Below, one piece after another: positions 56,349-64,000 of a stretch of 64,000 nucleotides of DNA. This DNA is from Thermoleophilia bacterium SCSIO 60948. Its GTDB lineage: Bacteria; Actinomycetota; Thermoleophilia; Solirubrobacterales; 70-9. Position numbers and translations under genes: made by a program. Location of the stretch: positions 1,178,001-1,242,000 of the forward strand of contig CP053031.1 of NCBI GenBank assembly GCA_021496505.1. The letters run 5' to 3'. Numbering within the stretch: the first letter of the stretch is position 1; the number at the start of each line of letters is the position of its first letter. The notes below the pieces were generated by a model, which worked only from the letters and a program-made list of their open reading frames with translations, was not told the DNA's origin and did no database searches.

Positions 56349-57836
56349 TTGAGACTGCGTGACCTGCTCGCAGGCGCGGAGGTCAGCCGCGTCGACGGCG
56401 ATCCCGACCTCGAGATCGGATCGCTCGTCTACGACAGCCGCCGGGCCGAGCCCGGGAGCCTGTTCTTCTGCGTGCCGGGGCACGTGACCGACGGCCACGA
56501 CTTCGCCCGCTACGCCGTCGACGCCGGCGCGTCGGCGCTCGTCCTCGAGCGCGACGTCGAGGTCGCGCCCGGGGTCACGAAGGTCTACGTCGCCGACGCG
56601 CGCTCGGCGATGGCCCAGGCGGCCTCGCGCTTCTACGACGAGCCGACCGAGAGCCTGCGGGTCGCCGGGATCACGGGCACGAACGGCAAGACGACTACCG
56701 CCTTCCTCGTCCGCCACGTGCTCGAATCGCTCGGCCTGCGGACCGGCCTGCTCGGCACGGTGAAGCAGGTCGTCGGCGGGGTGGAGGAGCCGGTCGAGCG
56801 CACGACGCCCGAGGCGATCGACCTCCAGCGCACCTTCCGCCGGATGGTCGACGCAGGTGACCGCTTCTGCGCGATCGAGGTCTCCTCGCATGCGCTCGCG
56901 CTGCGCCGCACGCTCGGTATCCGATTCGCCGTCGCGACGTTCACGAACCTGACCCAGGACCACCTCGACTTCCACGTCGACATGGAGGACTACTTCCAGG
57001 CCAAGCGCCGGCTGTTCGTCGCCGAGCGATCGGAACGCCACGCGATCAACGCCGACGACGAGTACGGGAGGCGGTTGCTCGCCGAGTCCGACGACGCGAT
57101 CTCGTTCTCGGCCTCCGGCGCGCCCGGCGCGACGCTGCGCGCGCTCGACGTCTCCTTCGACGCGCTCGGCAGCCGCTTCGTCTGCACCGACGGCGATCAA
57201 CAGGTCGAGGTGACGAGCGGGTTGCCGGGGCTGTTCAACGTCGAGAACCTGCTTGCCGCACTGGCGACGCTGCGCTGCCTCGGCTTCGGTCTCGTCGAGG
57301 TCGCCGAGGCGCTCTCCACCGCCCCGAGGGTCCCCGGCCGCTTCGAACCGATCGACGAGGGGCAGGGCTTCGGCGTCCTCGTCGACTATGCCCACACCCC
57401 CGACTCGCTCGACAACGTGCTGCGCTCGGCGCGGCCGCTGACGACGGGCCGGCTGATCTCCGTGTTCGGCTGCGGCGGCGATCGCGACCGCGCCAAGCGG
57501 CCACTGATGGGCGAGATCGGTGCCCGGCTCTCGGACCTCGCGATCGTCACATCGGACAACCCCCGCTCCGAGGACCCCGAGCGGATCGTCGACGAGGTGC
57601 TCGAGGGGGCCCGCGCAGCCCAGGGGGGCGGCGAGCTCCGCGCCGTGGTCGACCGCGAACAGGCGATCGCCGACGCGCTGGCCGTCGCCGAGCCCGGCGA
57701 CACGGTCGTCATCGCCGGCAAGGGCCACGAACAGGGTCAGGAGTTCGCGGGCGGGCGGAAGATCCCGTTCGACGACCGCGACGTCGCGCGCGAGGCCCTG
57801 CGCCGCCTCGCCGACGGGCAGGTGGCGCGGCGATGA
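56349..57836 (+). CDS. murE: UDP-MurNAc-tripeptide synthetase MurE (meso-DAP-adding type)
   Basis: A 495-residue Mur ligase: VAGITGTNGKTTTAF (ATP loop near 108-116), EVSSHALALRRT, LTQDHLDFHVDMEDYFQAK (metal/carbamate Lys region), and SDNPRSEDP, whose DNPR selects meso-diaminopimelate. Starts at TTG 56349 after an 88-bp gap from ftsI. Coupled to murF by ATGA. Confidence 0.94.
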   Translation: MRLRDLLAGAEVSRVDGDPDLEIGSLVYDSRRAEPGSLFFCVPGHVTDGHDFARYAVDAGASALVLERDVEVAPGVTKVYVADARSAMAQAASRFYDEPTESLRVAGITGTNGKTTTAFLVRHVLESLGLRTGLLGTVKQVVGGVEEPVERTTPEAIDLQRTFRRMVDAGDRFCAIEVSSHALALRRTLGIRFAVATFTNLTQDHLDFHVDMEDYFQAKRRLFVAERSERHAINADDEYGRRLLAESDDAISFSASGAPGATLRALDVSFDALGSRFVCTDGDQQVEVTSGLPGLFNVENLLAALATLRCLGFGLVEVAEALSTAPRVPGRFEPIDEGQGFGVLVDYAHTPDSLDNVLRSARPLTTGRLISVFGCGGDRDRAKRPLMGEIGARLSDLAIVTSDNPRSEDPERIVDEVLEGARAAQGGGELRAVVDREQAIADALAVAEPGDTVVIAGKGHEQGQEFAGGRKIPFDDRDVAREALRRLADGQVARR

Positions 57837-59194
57837 TCGAGCTCGATCCGGACCGGGTCGCCTCGGCGATGGCCGCCGGGCTCGCACGGCGTGGCGGACC
57901 GGGGCGTCCCGAGCGCGGCGAGATCGACTCGCGCCAGATCGAGCCGGGGTGCCTGTTCTTCGGTCTCACGGGCGGCGCCCGCGACGGTGGCGAGTTCGCG
58001 GCCGCGGCGATCGAGGCGGGAGCTTGGGGCGTCGTCGTCGAGCGCGCGCGCGCGGCCGAGCTGGCCGGAGCATCGCCCGAGGGACGCGATCCGTGGGTCT
58101 TCGCGGTCGAGGACCCGCTCGCTGCCCTCCAGGCGCTCGCAACGGAGTGGCGGCGCGAGCTGGCGGTGCCGGTCGTCGGGATCACCGGCTCGGTCGGCAA
58201 GACGTCGGTCAAGGACATGACGCGCGCGCTGCTTCCCGTCCGCGCACACGCGAGCCCCGAGAACTTCAACACTGAGATCGGGCTGCCGCTGACGATCCTC
58301 TCCGCGCCACCGGAGACCCAGGTCCTGGTGCTCGAGATGGCGATGCGCGGCGCCGGGCAGATCGCCGAGCTCTGCGAGATAGCCGAGCCCGACGTGGCCG
58401 CGATCACGAACGTGGGGCCGGTGCACCTCGAGTTGCTCGGCACGATCGAGGCGATCGCCGAGGCCAAGGCGGAGATCCTGACCGGGCTCAAACCCGGTGG
58501 CCGCGCGGTGGTGCCGGTCGACGCGGAGGCGCTGGCGCCGCACCTGGACGACACCCTCGACGCGTTGACGTTCGGTCCCGGTGGCGATGTCTTCGCCCGT
58601 GAGGTGATCCGCGGCGAGGGTCACACCGAGGCGCTGATCGCGACCCCGGACGGTGAGGCGCGCTTCGATCTGCCCTTCGAGGAGTCCTACAACCTGATCA
58701 ACGCGGTCGCCGCGGTCGCGATCGGCGTCGCCCTCGGGCACGGGCCCGAGGCGATGGCGACGCGCACGGCGGGGATAGCCTTCTCGCGCCTTCGTGGCGA
58801 GCTGATCGAGCTCCCCGCCGACGGAATCAGGTTGATCAACGACTGCTACAACGCCAATCCGGTCTCGATGACGGCCGCGATCGACAACCTCGCGGCGACT
58901 CACGCCGAGGGTCGGCGGATCGGCGTCCTCGGCGGGATGGCCGAACTCGGCCCCGATGCCCCCGCGCTACACCGCGAGGTCGCCGCGCATGCACGCGGTG
59001 CCGGGATCGATCTGCTGATCGGCGTCGGCGAGCTCGCCCGCGACCTCTCGCCCGATGAGTGGGTCGCCGAGCCCGAGCAGGCGGTCGACGTCGCCCGGCG
59101 CCACAGCGGCCGCGGCGACGTGATCCTGGTCAAGGGCTCGCGCTCGGTCGGGCTCGAGCGCTTCACGGACGGCTTCGTGGCGCGCGGAAGCTGA
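57833..59194 (+). CDS. murF: UDP-MurNAc-pentapeptide synthetase MurF
   Basis: A 453-residue Mur ligase. The substrate domain has SRQIEPGCLFFGL, the ATP loop is GITGSVGKTSVKD, then HASPENFNTEIGLPLTIL, MAMRGAGQIAELCEIA and LINDCYNANPVSM. Adds D-Ala-D-Ala to the tripeptide in the cytosol. mraY follows after 3 bp. Confidence 0.94.
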   Translation: MIELDPDRVASAMAAGLARRGGPGRPERGEIDSRQIEPGCLFFGLTGGARDGGEFAAAAIEAGAWGVVVERARAAELAGASPEGRDPWVFAVEDPLAALQALATEWRRELAVPVVGITGSVGKTSVKDMTRALLPVRAHASPENFNTEIGLPLTILSAPPETQVLVLEMAMRGAGQIAELCEIAEPDVAAITNVGPVHLELLGTIEAIAEAKAEILTGLKPGGRAVVPVDAEALAPHLDDTLDALTFGPGGDVFAREVIRGEGHTEALIATPDGEARFDLPFEESYNLINAVAAVAIGVALGHGPEAMATRTAGIAFSRLRGELIELPADGIRLINDCYNANPVSMTAAIDNLAATHAEGRRIGVLGGMAELGPDAPALHREVAAHARGAGIDLLIGVGELARDLSPDEWVAEPEQAVDVARRHSGRGDVILVKGSRSVGLERFTDGFVARGS

Positions 59195-59197
59195 GGC

Positions 59198-60262
59198 TTG
59201 CAGGTGCTGTCCCCGCAGATCCTCGCGCAGGTGAACCTCGGCGAGAGCGGCGAGATGATCGCCGAGCTGACCACGACCGGGTCGATCGACCGTGGCGAGG
59301 TCCTGATATCGGGCATGGCGGCGATGCTGATCACGCTGTTCCTCGGGCCGCGGTTCATCGAGTACCTGCGGGTCAAGGAGTTCGGCCAGCAGATCCGCGA
59401 GGAGGGCCCGGAGGGCCATCACTCGAAGGCGGGCACGCCGACCATGGGCGGCCTCGTCATCTTCCTCGCCGTCCTCGTCCCCTACCTGGTGCTGTCGAAC
59501 CGCGACTGGGCGAGCCTCGCCGTCTTCGGCGCCGCGCTCGTCGCCGCCGGCGTCGGATTCGCCGACGACTGGATCAAGGTCTCCAAGCGGCGCTCGCTGG
59601 GCCTCTCGGGGCGCTGGAAGATCCTCGCCCAGCTCGCGATCGCGCTCGGCATCTGGGCGGTCGCGCTCGGCCCGGCGGACCTCGAGCCGCAACTCACCTC
59701 GCGGATCCTGTTCGGCGGCGAGCTCTACCTCGGCCCGGTCGGCTACTTCGTGCTGATCTTCCTCGTCATCGCCGGCGCTTCCAACGGCGTCAACCTGAGC
59801 GACGGCCTCGACGGTCTGGCGGCTGGTTCGTGCGCGATCGTGCTGCTCGCCTACATGGCGATCTCGATCACGATCGGGCTCGAGGGGCTGGCGCTGATCT
59901 CCGCGTGTCTGATCGGCGCGTCGGTCGGCTTCCTGTGGTTCAACGCCTTTCCCGCGTCGATCTTCATGGGCGACACCGGGTCGCTCGGCCTCGGGGCCGC
60001 GATCGGCGCGTTGGCGGTGATGACGCAGACCGAGTTGCTGCTCGTGATCCTCGGCGGGATCTTCGTGATCGAGGCGCTGTCGGTCGCGATCCAGGTGATC
60101 TGGTTCAAGTCGACGCGAAAGCGCGTCTTCCTGATGGCCCCGATCCACCATCACTTCGAGATGCTCGCCTGGTCGGAGACCAAGATCATGCTCCGCTTCT
60201 GGATCGTCGCCGCGGTCTGCGGCGGGACGGGATACGTGCTCTTCCAGAACTCCCTCGGCTAG
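59198..60262 (+). CDS. mraY: Phospho-MurNAc-pentapeptide translocase MraY
   Basis: A 354-residue membrane enzyme with about ten helices: EEGPEGHHSKAGTPTMGGL, VGFADDWIKVSKRRSLGLS (catalytic Asp pair), SNGVNLSDGLDGLAAG (Mg2+ Asp loop) and FLMAPIHHHFEMLAWSE (HHH motif). Makes lipid I. Starts at TTG 59198 (other in-frame starts nearby are possible). Confidence 0.94.
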   Translation: MQVLSPQILAQVNLGESGEMIAELTTTGSIDRGEVLISGMAAMLITLFLGPRFIEYLRVKEFGQQIREEGPEGHHSKAGTPTMGGLVIFLAVLVPYLVLSNRDWASLAVFGAALVAAGVGFADDWIKVSKRRSLGLSGRWKILAQLAIALGIWAVALGPADLEPQLTSRILFGGELYLGPVGYFVLIFLVIAGASNGVNLSDGLDGLAAGSCAIVLLAYMAISITIGLEGLALISACLIGASVGFLWFNAFPASIFMGDTGSLGLGAAIGALAVMTQTELLLVILGGIFVIEALSVAIQVIWFKSTRKRVFLMAPIHHHFEMLAWSETKIMLRFWIVAAVCGGTGYVLFQNSLG

Positions 60263-60301
60263 CCCGGGGGGAGCGTCCGTGGCGGGGGCGAACCTGTCCC
60301 C

Positions 60302-61693
60302 ATGGTTCTCGACCGTCCGCTCAAGCCGCGACCGCCGCTCCCCGGTGGGCCGTACCTGGTCGTCGGGCTGGCTCGGTCCGGGCAGGCGATAGCACGGACT
60401 CTGCGAGCGCTCGGGGAGGAGGTGCGGGCGGCCGATTCGGGACATCCCGAGGGCGCGGAAGGACTCGAGGCCCTCGGCGTCGAACTGCATCTTGATGCAG
60501 ACGGACTCGAGCTCATCGACGGTGCGCGCTGTGTCGTCAAGAGCCCCGGGGTCCCGAGCCACGCGCCCGCGATCGAAGCGGCGCGGACTCGAGGCAAGCC
60601 CGTTCTCGGCGAGCTCGAGCTCGCCTGGCGCCTGCTCCCGAATCGCTTCGTCGCGATCACGGGCACGAACGGCAAGACCACGGTGACCGAGCTGCTCGGC
60701 CACGTCTGGCGGACCGCCGGGGAGCCCGTCGCGGTCGCCGGCAACGTCGGCACGCCGCTCTCATCGCTCGCCGGCACGCTCGACCCCGACGCGACGGTCG
60801 TCTGCGAGTGCTCGAGCTTCCAGCTCGAGGACACGAGCGAGTTCGCGCCCGAATGCGCGCTGATCCTCAACCTGACGCCGGATCACCTCGATCGCCACGG
60901 CGACTTCGCCGCCTACCGCGACGCCAAGCTTCGGATCTTCGCCAACCAGGGCAACGACGACCTCGCGATCTATCCCGCCGATGACCCGGAGCTCGCGAGC
61001 CTCGATCTCGGGGGCTGCGGCAGCCGCGTCGCCTTCTGCTCCGCCGATGCGGCGAACCCCGACTGCGACGTCATCGTCGAACCAGCCGCGATCGTCGCCG
61101 GCGGTGAGGCGCTCGTCGACCGCTCCGAGCTTCGGATCCTCGGCCCCCACAATGCGCTGAACGCCGCCGCGGCGGCAGCGGCGGCGCTCGGTATGGGCCT
61201 CGAACGCGACACGGTCGCCGAGGCGCTGCGGAGCTTTCCCGGCGTGGCCCACCGACTCGAGCTCGTAGCCCGCCGCGACGGGGTCGCCTACGTGAACGAC
61301 TCGAAGGCGACGAACGTCGCCGCCGCGCTTGCGGCGATCACGTCGTTCCCGAGCGGGGTCCGCGTGATCCTCGGCGGATCGCTCAAGGGCGGCGACTTCG
61401 TGGGCCTCGGCGCCGCGGTGGCAGAGCACTGCGCCTCCGCTCATCTCACGGGGCCCGCCGCGGAGCCGATTGCGCGCGAGCTCGAGGGCGCGGGGTCCGC
61501 CGGTGTGGACGTCTCGGTCGCGGCCGACCTGCCGGCGGCCGTCATGGCCGCCCACCGCGCCGCGAAGCCGGGCGACACGGTGCTGCTCGCGCCGGCCTGC
61601 GCGAGCTTCGACGCCTACGAGAACTACGAGCGCCGGGGTGAGCACTTCCGTGCCCTGGTCGGCGAGATCCTGCGCGGCGAGGAGGAGCGGTGA
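60302..61693 (+). CDS. murD: UDP-MurNAc-L-alanine:D-glutamate ligase MurD
   Basis: A 463-residue Mur ligase: the Rossmann-like start YLVVGLARSGQAIARTLR, ATP loop AITGTNGKTTVTELL, AGNVGTPLSSLAG, SSFQLEDT, LNLTPDHLDRH and NDSKATNVAAALAAI. Stop overlaps the ftsW start (GTGA). Confidence 0.94.
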   Translation: MVLDRPLKPRPPLPGGPYLVVGLARSGQAIARTLRALGEEVRAADSGHPEGAEGLEALGVELHLDADGLELIDGARCVVKSPGVPSHAPAIEAARTRGKPVLGELELAWRLLPNRFVAITGTNGKTTVTELLGHVWRTAGEPVAVAGNVGTPLSSLAGTLDPDATVVCECSSFQLEDTSEFAPECALILNLTPDHLDRHGDFAAYRDAKLRIFANQGNDDLAIYPADDPELASLDLGGCGSRVAFCSADAANPDCDVIVEPAAIVAGGEALVDRSELRILGPHNALNAAAAAAAALGMGLERDTVAEALRSFPGVAHRLELVARRDGVAYVNDSKATNVAAALAAITSFPSGVRVILGGSLKGGDFVGLGAAVAEHCASAHLTGPAAEPIARELEGAGSAGVDVSVAADLPAAVMAAHRAAKPGDTVLLAPACASFDAYENYERRGEHFRALVGEILRGEEER

Positions 61694-63033
61694 AGCTCGG
61701 CTCGATGCTCCGCGGGGGTTCGCGAAAGCGCGGTCAGAACCCGGTCGAGTACTCGCTGCTGCTGACCGCGACCCTCTGCCTGCTCGCCTTCGGCGTGGTG
61801 ATGGTCTTCTCGGCTTCCTCGACGACGTCGCTGTTCGGCGAGTCGGGCGACAGTGCCTATTACCTCAAGCGGACCGCCCTGTTCGGTGTCGTCTGCCTCG
61901 GGCTCCTCTACTTCCTGTCGACTCGCGGCGTCCCGCTCGCGCGGCGGTTCACGCCGGTCCTGCTCGCCGGATCGATCTTCCTACTCGTGCTGCTGCTCGT
62001 CCCGGGGGTCGCCACGCCGATCAACGGCGCCAAGCGCTGGATCGGCAGCGGCTTCGCCCAGGTCCAGCCCTCGGAGTTCGCGAAGCTCGCGCTGATCCTC
62101 TACTCGGTCCATCTGCTCGCCGCGCGCCCGCAGATGACGCGCGACCTGCGCTCGATGGGCCCGGTCCTGCTGATGGTCGGCCTGATCTGCGCCCTCGTCG
62201 TCTTCCAGCCCGACCTCGGCACGGCGATGATCTCGTGCTTCACGATCGGCGCCCTGCTGATCGCGGCCGGGGCACGGATCCGCGACATCGGCAAGCTCGC
62301 GGGGGTGGCCGCCGCGGTCATCCTCGTGATGATCCTGATCGAGCCCTACCGGATGGAGCGGCTCACCGGCTTCATCAACCCCGGCCACGACCCGGCCGGC
62401 TCGAGCTTCCAGCTGATCCAGGCCGAGATCGCGATGGGATCCGGTGGGCTGTTCGGAGTCGGGCTCGGCGAGAGCCTCCAGAAGGCCTTCTTCCTGCCCG
62501 AGGCGCACACGGACATGATCGGCGCGGTGATCGGCGAGGAGCTCGGATTCGTCGGCATCGCGATGCTCGTCGGGCTCTACGGCCTGTTCGGCTACGCGGG
62601 GCTCCGTACGGCCCAGAAGGCGAAGGACCGCTACGGAAAGCTCCTCGCCGCGGGCCTGACGTCGCTGATCGTGCTCCAGGCGATCCTCAACCTGTTCGCG
62701 CTGCTCGGCCTCGCGCCGCTGACCGGCGTGCCGCTGCCGTTCGTCTCCTACGGCAACTCGAGCATGCTGACGATGATGGTCGCCACCGGCCTGCTCCTAC
62801 ACATCGCGCGCGGCGGGACCGCGTCGGCGAGCGCCGCGCGCCCGCGAGCCTCCGGCGGCGCTGAGAGACTGAGGGTGATCGACGGTGAGGCCGGCGCGGG
62901 ACGATCCGCCCGGCGCGCCGCCAAGCAGCCGAGCAGGAGCCAGCCGAGTCGTGCCAAGGGTCGTCATAGCCGCCGGGGGAACGGCGGGTCACGTCGTGCC
63001 GGCGCTCGCGGTGGCCGACGCGCTGCGCGCTGA
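61690..63033 (+). CDS. ftsW: SEDS-family lipid II polymerase FtsW with a basic C-terminal tail
   Basis: A 447-residue SEDS membrane protein: VVMVFSASST near helix 1, NGAKRWIG and QVQPSEFAKLALILY (catalytic loop region), HTDMIGAVIGEELGFVG (family signature) and LPFVSYGNSSML. After the last helix lies a 75-residue Arg/Gly/Ser-rich tail ending RRAGARGGRRAAR. The last 83 bp overlap murG in another frame. Works with FtsI at the septum. Confidence 0.92.
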   Translation: MKLGSMLRGGSRKRGQNPVEYSLLLTATLCLLAFGVVMVFSASSTTSLFGESGDSAYYLKRTALFGVVCLGLLYFLSTRGVPLARRFTPVLLAGSIFLLVLLLVPGVATPINGAKRWIGSGFAQVQPSEFAKLALILYSVHLLAARPQMTRDLRSMGPVLLMVGLICALVVFQPDLGTAMISCFTIGALLIAAGARIRDIGKLAGVAAAVILVMILIEPYRMERLTGFINPGHDPAGSSFQLIQAEIAMGSGGLFGVGLGESLQKAFFLPEAHTDMIGAVIGEELGFVGIAMLVGLYGLFGYAGLRTAQKAKDRYGKLLAAGLTSLIVLQAILNLFALLGLAPLTGVPLPFVSYGNSSMLTMMVATGLLLHIARGGTASASAARPRASGGAERLRVIDGEAGAGRSARRAAKQPSRSQPSRAKGRHSRRGNGGSRRAGARGGRRAAR

Positions 63034-64000
63034 GGGCGCCGAGGTCAGCTTCCTCGGCACCCGCGAGCGATCGGAGTCCGAGCTCGTGCCGGCCGCGGGG
63101 TATGAGATCGACTTCCTGCGGGTCGAGGGGATCGACCGCAAGAACCCGCTCCGCGCCGCCCGCGGCCTCGGGCGCGCCGTCGCGGCGGTACCCGCCGCCC
63201 GCCGGGCGATCCGCCGCCGCGGCGCCGACGTCGTCGTCGGCGGGGGCGGCTACGTCGCGGCCCCCGCCGGCGCCGCCGCTGTATCGCTCGGGCTGCCGCT
63301 CGTCCTGACCGAGGCCGACCGCCATCTCGGGCTTGCCAACCGGCTGCTGGCTCGCCGCGCCGAGCGCGTCTGTCTCGCCTTCGAGATCCCGGGTCTCGAA
63401 GGCGACCGCTACCTCGTGACCGGACGCCCGGTGCCGGACGCGATCACGAGCGCCGACCGCGCCGCGGCGCGACAGCGCTTCGGGATCACCGCCGATGACC
63501 GCTGTCTCGTGGTCTTCGGGGGCAGTCAGGGGGCGCGGTCGATCAACCTCGCGGTCCTCGATGCCTTCGCCTCGGGTGCGCCCCGCGACTTCCACGTCCT
63601 GCTGATCTCGGGGGCGCGTGACCACGAGCTCGCGGCCGAGCGCCTGGCGGCGGCCGGCGCGGTCGATCGCTTCACCCTGCTGGCCTACGAGCCCGGCCTC
63701 GCCGACGCGCTCGCCGCCGCCGACCTCGTGCTGGCGCGGTCGGGGGCGTCGATCTTCGAGATCGCCGCCGCCGGGCGTCCGTCGATCCTCGTTCCCTATC
63801 CCTACGCAACCGGTCGCCATCAGCACCACAACGCGGACTGGATGAGCGCGGCCGGCGCCGCCGTGAGCGTCGAGGACTCCGAGCTCTCGGGCGAGAGCGT
63901 GGCGCGGATCGTCGGTGAGATCCTCGGCGACCCGGCGCGGCTCGACGCGATGGCGGCCTCGGCACGCGCGCTTGCCCGGCCCGACGCGGCCAAGCGCGTC
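62951..64000 (+). CDS. murG: Undecaprenyl-PP-MurNAc-pentapeptide GlcNAc transferase MurG (3' end beyond window)
   Basis: 350 codons from GTG 62951, open to the window edge (family about 360). AAGGTAGHVVPALAVADAL is the donor-side glycine loop, VVGGGGYVAAPA, VVFGGSQGARSIN and the sugar-nucleotide motif GRHQHHNADW follow. Peripheral membrane enzyme making lipid II. It begins 83 bp inside ftsW; no other start fits before the conserved loop. Confidence 0.92.
   Translation, partial: MPRVVIAAGGTAGHVVPALAVADALRAEGAEVSFLGTRERSESELVPAAGYEIDFLRVEGIDRKNPLRAARGLGRAVAAVPAARRAIRRRGADVVVGGGGYVAAPAGAAAVSLGLPLVLTEADRHLGLANRLLARRAERVCLAFEIPGLEGDRYLVTGRPVPDAITSADRAAARQRFGITADDRCLVVFGGSQGARSINLAVLDAFASGAPRDFHVLLISGARDHELAAERLAAAGAVDRFTLLAYEPGLADALAAADLVLARSGASIFEIAAAGRPSILVPYPYATGRHQHHNADWMSAAGAAVSVEDSELSGESVARIVGEILGDPARLDAMAASARALARPDAAKRV

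Noticed and set aside
1-64000. Insertion sequences, CRISPR arrays, restriction-modification or known phage-defence genes
   Set aside because: I found no transposase, Cas, methylase-endonuclease pair or defence-type genes; the only mobile-element traces are the tRNA-Glu island and the LAGLIDADG gene.

Overview
The window is a high-GC, densely packed bacterial chromosome segment with many GTG/TTG starts, 4-nt start/stop overlaps and secreted, calcium-repeat and beta-helix-type proteins. With a meso-diaminopimelate-type MurE, a leader-type cobalamin riboswitch and a Tad pilus locus, it fits an actinobacterium. Gene content and style suggest Thermoleophilia (Solirubrobacterales-like), but that placement is inference without a database search.

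Layout. 1-2 kb: a truncated glutathionyl-hydroquinone reductase, a free-standing LAGLIDADG homing-endonuclease-like gene, tRNA-Leu(CAG) and tRNA-Glu(CTC). 2.09-5.39 kb: a small genomic island inserted at the 3' end of tRNA-Glu. It is bounded by a 25-bp direct repeat and carries an integrase remnant, paired TGCGCCAGTC repeats near both ends and a mercury-resistance-like operon (ArsR regulator, MerF/MerT-like membrane protein, Cys-rich YHS/TRASH-like protein, thioredoxin-like protein, class I disulfide oxidoreductase). 5.5-15.6 kb: secreted beta-helix, calcium-repeat and collagen-like proteins (one with a frameshift in a G run), a GFA enzyme and a large LuxR/LAL regulator. 15.6-17.7 kb: GluQ-RS and a histone-deacetylase-family amidohydrolase.

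17.7-31.1 kb: a catabolic cluster with an ADC-family decarboxylase, aldehyde dehydrogenase, FCD-type GntR regulator, PuuD-like gamma-glutamyl hydrolase, FAA hydrolase, extradiol dioxygenase, APC permease, two cytochrome P450s, a PLP decarboxylase and a PuuA-like glutamine-synthetase-family ligase. Four promoter regions share the core TACATTAT, so the parts probably form one GntR regulon for a gamma-glutamylated (perhaps aromatic) amine.

31.8-38.6 kb: a cobalamin riboswitch followed by two secreted DUF4430-type proteins, EcfT, a double-ATPase EcfA and an ECF S-component fused to an extracytoplasmic alpha/alpha-toroid domain. DUF4430 and the alpha/alpha toroid are the two fold types that make up vertebrate intrinsic factor/transcobalamin. 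This looks like a split, membrane-tethered, transcobalamin-like B12 uptake system and is the most exciting item in the window. Next come a catalytically degenerate Rho paralogue and an AlkA-type glycosylase. 41-52 kb: regulators, a structured leader resembling a c-di-AMP riboswitch, a Tad/Flp pilus locus interrupted by a macro-domain gene and an acetolactate-synthase-type enzyme.

52.3-64.0 kb: the division and cell-wall cluster in canonical order, mraZ-rsmH-ftsL-like-ftsI-murE-murF-mraY-murD-ftsW-murG, with MraZ boxes upstream; murG runs off the end.
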